Source of the DNA: DATIJJ01 sp035478795
GTDB lineage: Bacteria > Pseudomonadota > Gammaproteobacteria > DSM-16500
Assembly (NCBI GenBank): GCA_035478795.1
Contig: DATIJJ010000013.1
Location: forward strand, 1-17,006
Length of the DNA: 17,006 nt
Reading direction: 5' to 3'
Positions 1 to 6,545 of the stretch are shown piece after piece. The notes below the pieces were generated by a model, which was given only the letters and a program-made list of their open reading frames with translations, ran no database searches and was not told the DNA's origin. Both the position numbers and the translations under genes were made by a program. Every line of letters starts with the position of its first letter. The stretch's first letter is position 1.

Positions 1-72
1 AAAAATAAAAAATCTCAAAAATTATTTTTTAATGAATGATGAAAAGATCACAAATCTCCGAAGCTGGCTTGA

Positions 73-170
73 TCCGAGCCGCGACCGGAAGGCGAGCGCA
101 TCACAAGCTCTGCAAAATATCATGAAATTAAAACAACACCTGTAACACTCCCTGACGGTCGCGGCTCGGA
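73..170. repeat. Perfect 15-bp inverted repeat with 68-nt spacer
   Basis: TCCGAGCCGCGACCG at 73-87 is exactly reverse-complemented at 156-170. The arms are G+C-rich while the spacer is mixed, so the arms could pair as a cruciform or long hairpin. It may be a member of a dispersed palindromic family, but only this copy is in the window. No protein is encoded between the arms. Confidence 0.6.
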
Positions 171-187
171 TATACAACAATGGCCTC

Positions 188-244
188 GCTACCGTGGGTC
201 CCTTCCCCCCGTTTTGTGGGGGAAGGAAAGGAAGGGGGGAACGT
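188..244 (+). repeat. 57-bp dispersed hairpin/mirror element, copy 1
   Basis: The element runs from GCTACCGTGGG to GGGGGAACGT. Within it, CCTTCCCCC (201-209) pairs with GGGGGAAGG (218-226) to make a 9-bp hairpin with an 8-nt loop. The purine run 218-238 is also a perfect 21-nt mirror repeat centred on position 228. Copy 2 (16791-16847, opposite strand) differs at only two bases. Copy 3 (from 16963) is identical over the 44 bases inside the window. This is therefore a recurring intergenic element; mobility is unproven. Confidence 0.9.
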
Positions 245-278
245 CCAAATAATCAAAAAGTTACCCCAAAAACCCCTC

Positions 279-383
279 AATTCGCCAAACCCATCAAAAA
301 TAAAAATCCCTGTATAATCAATAACATACAAAAAAACCACGCAAATGAATTTGCCAGTAAATCAAAATTTTCCTGTATAATCA
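279..383 (+). repeat. Degenerate direct repeat ending in CCTGTATAATCA
   Basis: Two imperfect copies, about 279-320 and 348-383, share AATT[C/T]GCCA near their left ends and the exact 12-mer CCTGTATAATCA at their right ends (309-320 and 372-383). Each contains TATAAT. The second copy also has TTGCCA (351-356) 19 nt upstream of TATAAT (376-381), resembling a sigma-70 promoter pointing into the 3' end of cysZ. Promoter activity is a guess; the duplication is directly visible. Confidence 0.5.
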
Positions 384-1142
384 TAAGGTTACAGACAAAT
401 CGTCAGTCGACGCGTTTTTGCCTTTTTCCACCCACCATTGCGTCGCTCCGGCCACCGCCGCCGGTATGATAAAAAAGTTCAACACCGGAATGAGTGTCAT
501 AACCAGAATGCTCATCCCGAAACTTAAGGATAACAACCGGTTTTGCCACATAAAGACATGCACATCGCGCAAGGGAATCTGATGGTTATCCGTCGGATAG
601 TCGAGGTATTGCAGCGTCATAAACCAGGCGTTAAATCCAAACCAGAAAAGGGCTGCCACCAGCTGAATGACCGGTACAAAAAAGAAAATTAAAAGCACCA
701 GCGCGCGCGGGAGATAATAACCGATCAACGCGAGCTGTCTTGCCAGAATGCGCGGTGTATCTTTCACATTATCGAGAAATGTACGCGAAACCGGCTTTTT
801 CCCGGTCAGATAACACTCCACTTTTTCCGCCAGAAAACCATTAAACGGGGCGGAAACAAGGTTTGCTACGGCTACAAACGTATACAAAAACACCAGCAAA
901 AAACCCACGAAAAAGGTGAGATGAATGAGACCTTCAAGCCATAACAGCCAGTGCGGTAAAACCTGCGCAATCCAGTGATCAAATTGCTTGAAAAAATGCT
1001 GCAGGATCGCTAAAAATCCGGCAAACAGGATGATATTGATGAGCAGAGGGATAATGACGAACCGCTTCAAACCCGGTCGGGTCAACAACCTGAAACCGTG
1101 AATCAGATACGCCGGGCCGTTTGCGGGATGGGTCGGGTTCAT
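381..1142 (-). CDS. cysZ: CysZ/EI24-family sulfate-permease-like membrane protein
   Basis: This 253-residue integral membrane protein matches the CysZ (EI24, DUF540) family in length and pattern. Family signatures seen are NLVSAPFNGFLAEKVE (about 94-109), the aromatic stretch NAWFMTLQYLDYP (171-183), and several hydrophobic segments (about 28-48, 70-95, 140-170, 205-235). CysZ proteins are high-affinity sulfite/sulfate carriers that feed cysteine synthesis in the inner membrane. The ATG at 1142 is preceded on the minus strand by GGAATAGAAA, a weak ribosome site. The gene is divergent from thiE across 80 bp and has no cys neighbour here. Family assignment is firm; the exact substrate is inherited from the family. 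Confidence 0.9.
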   Translation of the reverse strand: MNPTHPANGPAYLIHGFRLLTRPGLKRFVIIPLLINIILFAGFLAILQHFFKQFDHWIAQVLPHWLLWLEGLIHLTFFVGFLLVFLYTFVAVANLVSAPFNGFLAEKVECYLTGKKPVSRTFLDNVKDTPRILARQLALIGYYLPRALVLLIFFFVPVIQLVAALFWFGFNAWFMTLQYLDYPTDNHQIPLRDVHVFMWQNRLLSLSFGMSILVMTLIPVLNFFIIPAAVAGATQWWVEKGKNASTDDLSVTL

Positions 1143-1164
1143 TTTCTATTCCGTCCAAAGTGGG

Positions 1165-1194
1165 TTGACAGGGCCAAAGAGAGCGCCCTAAAAT
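1165..1194 (+). promoter_or_regulatory. Sigma-70 promoter of the thi operon
   Basis: TTGACA (1165-1170, a perfect -35) lies 18 nt before TAAAAT (1189-1194, 5 of 6 to the -10 consensus). Transcription would start near 1200-1202, leaving a leader of only about 20 nt. That is far too short for a TPP (THI-box) riboswitch. Confidence 0.75.
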
Positions 1195-1222
1195 TCGTGC
1201 ACACTGCACGCCCGGAACGCTC

Positions 1223-1864
1223 ATGAATCATGCTTTTCTCAAACTGTGTCTGGTGACGCATTGTCATCATTCACTGGAATCCTGTCAACAGTTCCTGGAC
1301 CTTGCCGTTTCAGGCGGCGTGACGTCTGTCCAGTTACGTTTGAAAGGGGTGGATCCAGCGGATTATGAGACATTCGCGCGCGCGATTAAACTGTTTCTGG
1401 ATGAAAGAAAGATACCCTTGATTATCAATGATCATGTGACACTGGCGAAAGCGATTGAGGCAAGCGGTGTGCATCTCGGTCAATCCGATATGGCACCTCT
1501 CATGGCGCGAGAAATACTGGGGCCTGACAAAATCATTGGCTGGTCGATTGAAACACTCGCTGATCTTGATCGCGCAAATGCATTAGCGTGTCTTGATTAT
1601 GTCGCAGCCAGTGCTGTTTTTCCCAGTCGAACAAAGACGGACTGCAAAACCATCTGGGGTGTTGATGGATTAAAAAAAATAGTAGCGCGCTCGATGCATC
1701 CTGTTGTGGCGATTGGTGGAATAGAAGCAACTAATGCAGCCGATGTCATTGCAACGGGTGTCGCAGGGATTGCAGTGGTAAGTGCAATCCATGAGGCGAG
1801 TGATCCGGCCTATGCAGCAAAAAAATTAATGTCTTTTTATCGAGGAAAAAAACATGTTGTTTGA
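1223..1864 (+). CDS. thiE: Thiamin-phosphate synthase
   Basis: ThiE joins HMP pyrophosphate to HET phosphate, giving thiamin monophosphate in the cytosol. This 213-residue TIM-barrel protein is of normal length. Recognisable elements are VQLRLKG (36-42), IIND (67-70), the SGVHLGQSDM block (81-90), FPSRTK (133-138), VVAIGGI (161-167) and GIAVVSAI (182-189), the last two binding phosphate. The usual acidic residue after VQLR is Leu40 here, and the usual FPTxTK loop reads FPSRTK. Both are mild departures; the Lys is kept. The start has GGAACG about 5 nt upstream. It is the first gene of the operon and overlaps thiM by 11 nt, suggesting translational coupling. Confidence 0.92.
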   Translation: MNHAFLKLCLVTHCHHSLESCQQFLDLAVSGGVTSVQLRLKGVDPADYETFARAIKLFLDERKIPLIINDHVTLAKAIEASGVHLGQSDMAPLMAREILGPDKIIGWSIETLADLDRANALACLDYVAASAVFPSRTKTDCKTIWGVDGLKKIVARSMHPVVAIGGIEATNAADVIATGVAGIAVVSAIHEASDPAYAAKKLMSFYRGKKHVV

Positions 1865-2639
1865 AACGATGAATGAATTGCTCACGTTAATTCGGGAAAA
1901 AAAACCGCTTGTTTTAAATATAACAAATCACGTCACCATGGATTTTGTCGCGAACGGTCTTTTAAGCATGGGGGCTTCTCCCATCATGAGTCTGGCGGAA
2001 GAGGAGCTCGAAGATCTGATTGCCATTTCCCATGTCGTTGTCATCAATCCCGGGACATTGAATCCTGCTTTTATGAAATTATCGCTTCAAGCAGCAGACA
2101 TTGCGAATCGATTAAACAAACCGCTGATTCTGGATCCGGTGGGTGTGGGTGCCAGTCACTATCGCACTGATATGAACATGCAATTGCTTCGAAATCATCC
2201 TGTTTCGATTATTCGCGGGAATGCGAGTGAAATTTTGGCCTTGTCGGGCGAAATGGGTGGTACCAAAGGTGTGGATAGCGCTGCGGACAGTCATGCTGTG
2301 ATTGAAAATGCAAAAACAGTGTCACACACTTTTTCAGCGTGCGTTTTAGTGAGTGGTAAAATTGATGTGGTCGTTGAAAAAAATGAAGTGAGTTTATCTG
2401 AACGCGGTTCAACACTCATGCCTAAAATCACCGGATGCGGTTGTCTTTTAACAGCGGTGGTCGGTGCTTTTCATGCGGTTGAAAAAAATCGTTTCAAGGC
2501 TGCGTCTGCGGCAGCGCTTTTTTATGGCGTGTGTGGTGAAGTGGCAACATTACGTGCGGCCGGTCCTGGTTCATTTAAAACCGCATTTTTAGATACCTTG
2601 CACGATGTGCCGGAGAAAACGTGGTATGAAAAAAATTGA
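1854..2639 (+). CDS. thiM: Hydroxyethylthiazole kinase
   Basis: ThiM phosphorylates the scavenged thiazole alcohol HET with ATP, supplying the thiazole half used by ThiE. The 261-residue ribokinase-fold protein has the N-terminal VLNITNHVTMDFVANGLL block (20-37), LDPVGVGAS (93-101), RGNASEI (121-127) and the anion-hole motif ITGCGCLLTAV (192-202), with Cys197 at the catalytic site as in other ThiM proteins. GAGGA at 1842-1846, 7 nt before the ATG, supports this start. It overlaps thiE by 11 nt and thiD by 14 nt. Its presence means the cell can use thiazole salvaged from broken-down thiamin rather than only making it de novo. Confidence 0.95.
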   Translation: MLFETMNELLTLIREKKPLVLNITNHVTMDFVANGLLSMGASPIMSLAEEELEDLIAISHVVVINPGTLNPAFMKLSLQAADIANRLNKPLILDPVGVGASHYRTDMNMQLLRNHPVSIIRGNASEILALSGEMGGTKGVDSAADSHAVIENAKTVSHTFSACVLVSGKIDVVVEKNEVSLSERGSTLMPKITGCGCLLTAVVGAFHAVEKNRFKAASAAALFYGVCGEVATLRAAGPGSFKTAFLDTLHDVPEKTWYEKN

Positions 2640-3456
2640 CGTGCCAATTATTGTCACGATCGCAGGATCCGATTCATCCGGTGGTGCAGGCATTCAGGCG
2701 GATATCAAAACGATTTCGGCATTGGGTGGTTATGCTGCATCCGTCATTACGGCCATCACGGCGCAAAATACGCAAGGTGTTCAGGCAATTGAACCGGTTT
2801 CGCCGGATTTTATTTTGCAACAGATGGAGAGTGTATTTTCTGATTTGTCAGTTGCGGCTGTCAAAATCGGCATGCTGCATGATGAAGCGGTTATTGCAGC
2901 GCTCGCGCATGGACTTCAAACATTCAAACCCGAAAAAGTGGTGCTTGATCCGGTGATGGTTGCCAAAAGTGGTCATGCCTTATTGCAGCCAACGACACTG
3001 GAGTCTCTCAAAAAAAAACTTTTCCCACAGGTTTCATTATTAACACCGAATATTCCCGAGGCAGAAAAATTATTAAATAAATCCATTCGGACATCGGATG
3101 AGCAGGAACAGGCTGCGAGGGAGGCGGGTCAATTATTTCAGACGAATGTGTTGTTGAAAGGTGGCCATTTCACAGGAGACAAATCGTCGGACGTCTTGTA
3201 TTTGATAGAGGATGCGCGTCTTGTCTGGTTTCATGCGGATCGTGTTGAAACAGGCAACACGCACGGAACCGGTTGTACGCTGTCTTCTGCAATTGCAACG
3301 TATCTCGGGCGTGGATTTTCGTTGAATGAAGCGGTGTCTTTGGCAAAAAACTATTTGACGCATGCGCTTTTATCTTCAAAACATCAGACGATTGGAAAAG
3401 GGTCCGGGCCGGTGGATCATTTTTATTTTTTGAGAGAACAGCACAATGATTTTTAA
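2626..3456 (+). CDS. thiD: Hydroxymethylpyrimidine/phosphomethylpyrimidine kinase
   Basis: ThiD carries out two phosphorylations, HMP to HMP-P to HMP-PP, supplying the pyrimidine half for ThiE. The 276-residue ribokinase-family protein shows TIAGSDSSGGAGIQADIKT (11-29), the VLDPVMVAKSG block (106-116), LTPN (139-142), LLKGGH (176-181) and the GTGCTLSSAIA anion hole (214-224) with Cys217. An in-frame start seven codons upstream exists, but the ATG at 2626 begins the conserved protein and has GGAG (2612-2615) 10 nt upstream, so I prefer it. It overlaps thiM by 14 nt and tenA by 11 nt. Vitamin B6 kinases of the same fold are an alternative, but the operon argues for ThiD. Confidence 0.93.
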   Translation: MKKIDVPIIVTIAGSDSSGGAGIQADIKTISALGGYAASVITAITAQNTQGVQAIEPVSPDFILQQMESVFSDLSVAAVKIGMLHDEAVIAALAHGLQTFKPEKVVLDPVMVAKSGHALLQPTTLESLKKKLFPQVSLLTPNIPEAEKLLNKSIRTSDEQEQAAREAGQLFQTNVLLKGGHFTGDKSSDVLYLIEDARLVWFHADRVETGNTHGTGCTLSSAIATYLGRGFSLNEAVSLAKNYLTHALLSSKHQTIGKGSGPVDHFYFLREQHNDF

Positions 3457-4135
3457 TGAAATGCGTGAGGCAGTGAGTGATTTGATGCATGCGATTTTGC
3501 ATCATCCGTTTAATCAGGCGCTCGCAGCCGGTACACTGCCCGAGCGACTGTTTGCTTTTTATCTGGAACAGGATGCAATGTATCTTGCCGATTATTCACG
3601 AACGCTTGCAATCATCGCGAAGCGTTTGTCGCATCCTCTGCATGCAGAATCCTTTATGCAGTTTGTGGCAGACACGCTGGAATCGGAAAAATGTCTGCAC
3701 CGTGATTTTTTGCAAGAGGCAAGAAAACGTTATCGAAAACACACCGAAAAAATGCCGGCGTGTTTTATGTATACGCATTATTTGTTGAGCATGGCGAGTG
3801 TTGCATCTGTTGAAGAAGCGGTTGCAAGTGTGTTGCCCTGTTTTTGGGTGTATCGCGAAGTGGGCACTGCATTATTGTCACGCATTGCGTCAAACAATCC
3901 GTATCATGCCTGGATTACGCTTTATTCGGGTGAGGCATTTGATCAGTCGGTACAGCGAGCGATTGATATTGTGAATGCGCTGGGTGAAAAGGCGCCTCAT
4001 TCGGTCAGAAAAAAAATGGTGGATGCCTTTTTGAAAGCGACGGCGCTTGAGTGGTTATTCTGGCAGGATGCGTACGAGATGCGAACGTGGGACAGGGTAT
4101 TTGAAAAAAAGACGCTTTCGTCGATTTCAGTGTAA
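3446..4135 (+). CDS. tenA: Aminopyrimidine aminohydrolase (thiaminase II)
   Basis: TenA converts 4-amino-5-aminomethyl-2-methylpyrimidine, a thiamin breakdown product, to HMP, and can also cleave thiamin. The 229-residue all-helical protein keeps family positions: HPFNQALAAGTLPERLFAFYLEQD (20-43) with Asp43 for the pyrimidine, LPCFWVYREVG (130-140) with the nucleophile Cys132, YHAWITLYSGEAF (153-165), and LEWLFW (201-206) with catalytic Glu202. These match Asp44, Cys135 and Glu205 of the Bacillus enzyme. It overlaps thiD by 11 nt and is the last thi gene. Together with ThiM and ThiD it completes a fragment-salvage pathway. No terminator follows, so reading through into the FKBP gene 36 nt downstream is possible. 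Confidence 0.93.
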   Translation: MIFNEMREAVSDLMHAILHHPFNQALAAGTLPERLFAFYLEQDAMYLADYSRTLAIIAKRLSHPLHAESFMQFVADTLESEKCLHRDFLQEARKRYRKHTEKMPACFMYTHYLLSMASVASVEEAVASVLPCFWVYREVGTALLSRIASNNPYHAWITLYSGEAFDQSVQRAIDIVNALGEKAPHSVRKKMVDAFLKATALEWLFWQDAYEMRTWDRVFEKKTLSSISV

Positions 4136-4171
4136 GGCTATACTCGAGACTTTGGATGAAGGGGAAGAAAG

Positions 4172-4699
4172 ATGAAAACAGGAATGAAATTATCGGCATT
4201 GGCGATGGTCAGCATGGCATTGCTGGCGGGTACGGCGTATGCGGCGGATGCGACAGTGCCTGCTCAAAATGGAGCAACGGCTGCGACCACCAACCAGACG
4301 GCGAGCGCTGCGTTTTTGGCGGCTAACCAGCAAAAACCGGGTGTGGTGACCTTGCCGAATGGTTTGCAATATAAAGAAATTACACCGGGCAAGGGTGTCA
4401 GTCCAACGGACCAGGATGCGGTGGTAGTCGATTATGTGGGCACGCTGGTTGATGGCACCAAATTTGATAGTTCATACGATCGCGGTCAACCGGCGACGTT
4501 TCCGGTTGCAGCGGTTATTCCAGGCTGGACACAATTGCTGAAATTGATGAAACCGGGTGCGACGTGGGAATTGTATATTCCGGCGGATCTTGCGTATGGT
4601 GAGCAGGGTGTACCAGGGAATCCAGGTCAGCCGCCTTTGATTGGCCCGAATCAGGCGCTTGTTTTTAAGGTGCACTTGATCAAGGTTAGCAAACAGTAG
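4172..4699 (+). CDS. Secreted Mip-like FKBP peptidyl-prolyl isomerase, short form
   Basis: This 175-residue protein has a Sec signal peptide ending TAYA|AD (cut after residue 24), an Ala/Thr/Gln-rich linker to about 46, and one FKBP domain (about 58-174). Active-site aromatic and acidic positions of FKBPs are present: Tyr88, Phe98, Asp99, Val115-Ile116, Trp119, Tyr142 and Phe165. The segment AANQQKPGVVTLPNGLQYKEI closely resembles the start of the catalytic domain in Legionella Mip, but the long dimerising helix of Mip is missing (Mip is about 230-245 residues). It should fold proteins in the periplasm or at the surface. AAGGGGAAG just upstream supports the start. A TATACT at 4139-4144 might give it its own promoter. 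Confidence 0.88.
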   Translation: MKTGMKLSALAMVSMALLAGTAYAADATVPAQNGATAATTNQTASAAFLAANQQKPGVVTLPNGLQYKEITPGKGVSPTDQDAVVVDYVGTLVDGTKFDSSYDRGQPATFPVAAVIPGWTQLLKLMKPGATWELYIPADLAYGEQGVPGNPGQPPLIGPNQALVFKVHLIKVSKQ

Positions 4700-4714
4700 G
4701 CTTACTTGTATAAA
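4686..4714 (+). promoter_or_regulatory. Candidate promoter for the DUF4239 gene
   Basis: TTAGCA (4686-4691, 4 of 6 to the -35 consensus) is 17 nt before TATAAA (4709-4714, 5 of 6 to the -10 consensus). It overlaps the end of the FKBP gene and would start transcription near 4721, just ahead of the ribosome site at 4727-4731. Sequence match only. Confidence 0.45.
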
Positions 4715-4739
4715 ACAGGCTTTGACAAGGATGTCACGC

Positions 4740-5516
4740 ATGTTCAATTTTTTATTTCAAATCCCCGACGCCCGATTATTTTTAATTCTCAGTCTTTTCT
4801 TCATGACATTGTCTGTTATCGGCGTGCTGCTCGTCAGAAATTTCGCGCGCATTGAAGTGCGGTACAAGGATAATCCCGTCCTCGGCAATGTGGCAGCGAT
4901 CATCGGCATTATTTATGGCGTATTGACGGGTCTCACGGCGCTTTATTTAATTAACAATATCAGTTACACCGCTGATGCAGTACAACGCGAGGCGAATTCG
5001 GTTGCCAATATTTATCGTGACAGTCAGTGGCTGGACAATCCGGCGAAAACGCAGTTGAAAGAACAGATTCAACGCTACCTGACGCACGTGATTACGGTGG
5101 AATGGCCGCTCATGAAAAAGGGAAAAAAGTTGAGTGAGGAAGGTGAAACGATTATTAATAGCATGGCGAGCGAGGTGAATGGTTATTTGCGTACACATCC
5201 ATCAGACATGCTTGTCATGCATGATATTCTGGATGAAGTGAAGACCTTGTACAATGCGCGTGAGCAGCGTATTCACATGAGTTTTTCATCACTCAATGCG
5301 GAAGTGTGGGTGGTGATTTTGATTGGTACGTTGCTCACGATCAGTATCAATTATCTTTTCAAAATGAAATTGAAATTGCACATTATTTCGATTTGTGCGG
5401 CGTCGCTGATGGCATCCTCGATGGTGTTTTTATTACTGACGCTGGATCGCCCGTTTCAGGGGGAGTTTGTGATTGAGCCGACGGCGTTGGAGTATGTGCT
5501 GTCGAGTGTTCATTAA
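4740..5516 (+). CDS. DUF4239 (bestrophin-like) inner-membrane protein
   Basis: The 258-residue protein has four hydrophobic segments (about 12-33, 48-71, 189-208, 213-235) around a long soluble helical middle (about 75-185). The C-terminal TLDRPFQGEF motif (234-243) after the last membrane helix is typical of DUF4239 proteins, whose function is unknown. I place the start at 4740: AAGGA (4727-4731) is 8 nt upstream, whereas the ATG at 4731 overlaps that site and the TTG at 4722 has none. It is on the same strand as the FKBP gene but probably has its own promoter. Family call is good; ion-channel activity would be speculation. Confidence 0.8.
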   Translation: MFNFLFQIPDARLFLILSLFFMTLSVIGVLLVRNFARIEVRYKDNPVLGNVAAIIGIIYGVLTGLTALYLINNISYTADAVQREANSVANIYRDSQWLDNPAKTQLKEQIQRYLTHVITVEWPLMKKGKKLSEEGETIINSMASEVNGYLRTHPSDMLVMHDILDEVKTLYNAREQRIHMSFSSLNAEVWVVILIGTLLTISINYLFKMKLKLHIISICAASLMASSMVFLLLTLDRPFQGEFVIEPTALEYVLSSVH

Positions 5517-5617
5517 TAGATTAAACAGGTCATTAAGAAGCATTTTTAACTATAAATCATAGAGTTAAGCAGAAAATTATATTTTGTGTGCAAAAAAACC
5601 CTTTGAGAGGTATTTAT

Positions 5618-5665
5618 TGCACTTAAATTATAATTATTTGATGAAATTATTATAATTTAAGTGCA
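5618..5665 (+). promoter_or_regulatory. 17-bp inverted-repeat operator over the abiE promoter
   Basis: TGCACTTAAATTATAAT (5618-5634) is exactly reverse-complemented at 5649-5665, with a 14-nt spacer. The right arm contains a perfect -10 hexamer, TATAAT (5651-5656), placing transcription start near 5663 and leaving a short leader before the ATG at 5691. AbiEi proteins are known to repress their own promoter by binding inverted repeats, so this palindrome is very likely the AbiEi operator. No strong -35 is evident (TTATAA at 5628-5633 is the best-spaced candidate). A weaker repeat, TTAACT/AGTTAA at 5546-5568, lies upstream. Confidence 0.7.
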
Positions 5666-5690
5666 TAATATACCTATTATGGGGTACATT

Positions 5691-6542
5691 ATGCAAACAA
5701 AATATAATAGCACATTAAAGACATTAGGTCCTTTAGCAGGCTATTTGGTTGCGACACTTTGTAGTCGTAATCGCTTTGTTTTTCATTTTCAAGAAGCAGC
5801 AGAAGTCCTGGGTGGACGCGCACCAGCCTCCAGGGTGCTTGCTCAGCTTATTCATAATGGGATAGTTACCCGGTTGATATCAGGAACATTTCGTCTTGTT
5901 CCTTTTGAGCTGGGTTTTGAACGAGAGTATTTGGGTAATCCCTACATCATCGCTCGTGAATTAGTACAGGGCGGACATAAAGGTATTAAAGAAGAATATT
6001 ATCTCTCTCATGGATCAGCATTTGATTTGCATCAAATGGTGACGCAACCACAACTCATTATTTATGTAAGCTCACCCAGAATGATACGTTCGCAAACAAT
6101 ACAAGGCACTGAATTTTTATTTGTACGCTGCAAAATGGAAGATCTTTTTGGGATCACAGAAATGTGGATCGATAAAAATGAGAAAGTTCGTGTAAGTGAT
6201 TTGGAGCGTACATTGATAGATGGTTTAAAGCTACCTGCTTACTGTGGAGGATTTTCTGAGGTGGCAAAAGGATTTTCTATAAAACACCAGGCAATTGATC
6301 CACAAAAAATTATCGATTATGCAGTCAAGTCAGGTGTAGGCGTGGTAATTAGAAGACTTGGTTATTTAATGGAACTTTATCAAATTGGTTCGCGTATACA
6401 TTGGGAATTTTTGCAAACAAAGCTCACCTCAACCTACCAATTACTTGACCCGGAGCTTCCTGCAGAAGGCCACCATATCGCAAGGTGGCGATTAAGATTG
6501 AATATCCCGCAAGAAGAACTTCTTGCTATCAGAGGAACATAG
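5691..6542 (+). CDS. abiEi: AbiEi-family antitoxin and transcriptional self-repressor
   Basis: AbiEi is the antitoxin of the type IV AbiE toxin-antitoxin/abortive-infection system. Its N-terminal winged helix binds the operon promoter and its C-terminal domain counters the toxin. This 283-residue protein looks intact. It has an N-terminal helical DNA-binding-like region (about 1-75), a middle block containing YYLSHGSAFDLH (103-114), and VSDLERTLIDGLKLP (186-200), a pattern typical of AbiEi/COG5340 proteins. A GTG at 5661 is in frame but sits in the operator arm at the predicted transcription start, so I choose the ATG at 5691 (GGGG at 5681-5684). The toxin gene begins 3 nt after its stop. Base use is visibly more A+T-rich than the thi genes, consistent with acquisition. 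Confidence 0.87.
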   Translation: MQTKYNSTLKTLGPLAGYLVATLCSRNRFVFHFQEAAEVLGGRAPASRVLAQLIHNGIVTRLISGTFRLVPFELGFEREYLGNPYIIARELVQGGHKGIKEEYYLSHGSAFDLHQMVTQPQLIIYVSSPRMIRSQTIQGTEFLFVRCKMEDLFGITEMWIDKNEKVRVSDLERTLIDGLKLPAYCGGFSEVAKGFSIKHQAIDPQKIIDYAVKSGVGVVIRRLGYLMELYQIGSRIHWEFLQTKLTSTYQLLDPELPAEGHHIARWRLRLNIPQEELLAIRGT

Positions 6543-6545
6543 CTA

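Larger units (their letters stand above)
1..380. other. Gene-free, repeat-rich intergenic region
   Basis: No convincing gene lies here; the short open frames have no ribosome site or family signature. The stretch starts with A/T-rich DNA. It then holds a 15-bp perfect inverted repeat (73-87 with 156-170), a 57-bp hairpin/mirror element (188-244), and two degenerate copies of a segment ending in CCTGTATAATCA (about 279-320 and 348-383). It lies downstream of cysZ, which is read on the minus strand. No canonical rho-independent terminator for cysZ was found, although the hairpin at 201-226 could help end transcription. Confidence 0.7.

Noticed and set aside
194..469. 91-residue plus-strand open frame at the left end
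   Set aside because: It is made of the 57-bp repeat plus C-rich intergenic DNA and runs into the antisense of cysZ.
1143..1222. Possible TPP riboswitch before thiE
   Set aside because: The strong promoter leaves only about 20 nt of leader, and no CUGAGA-type THI-box motif is present in the 80-bp gap.
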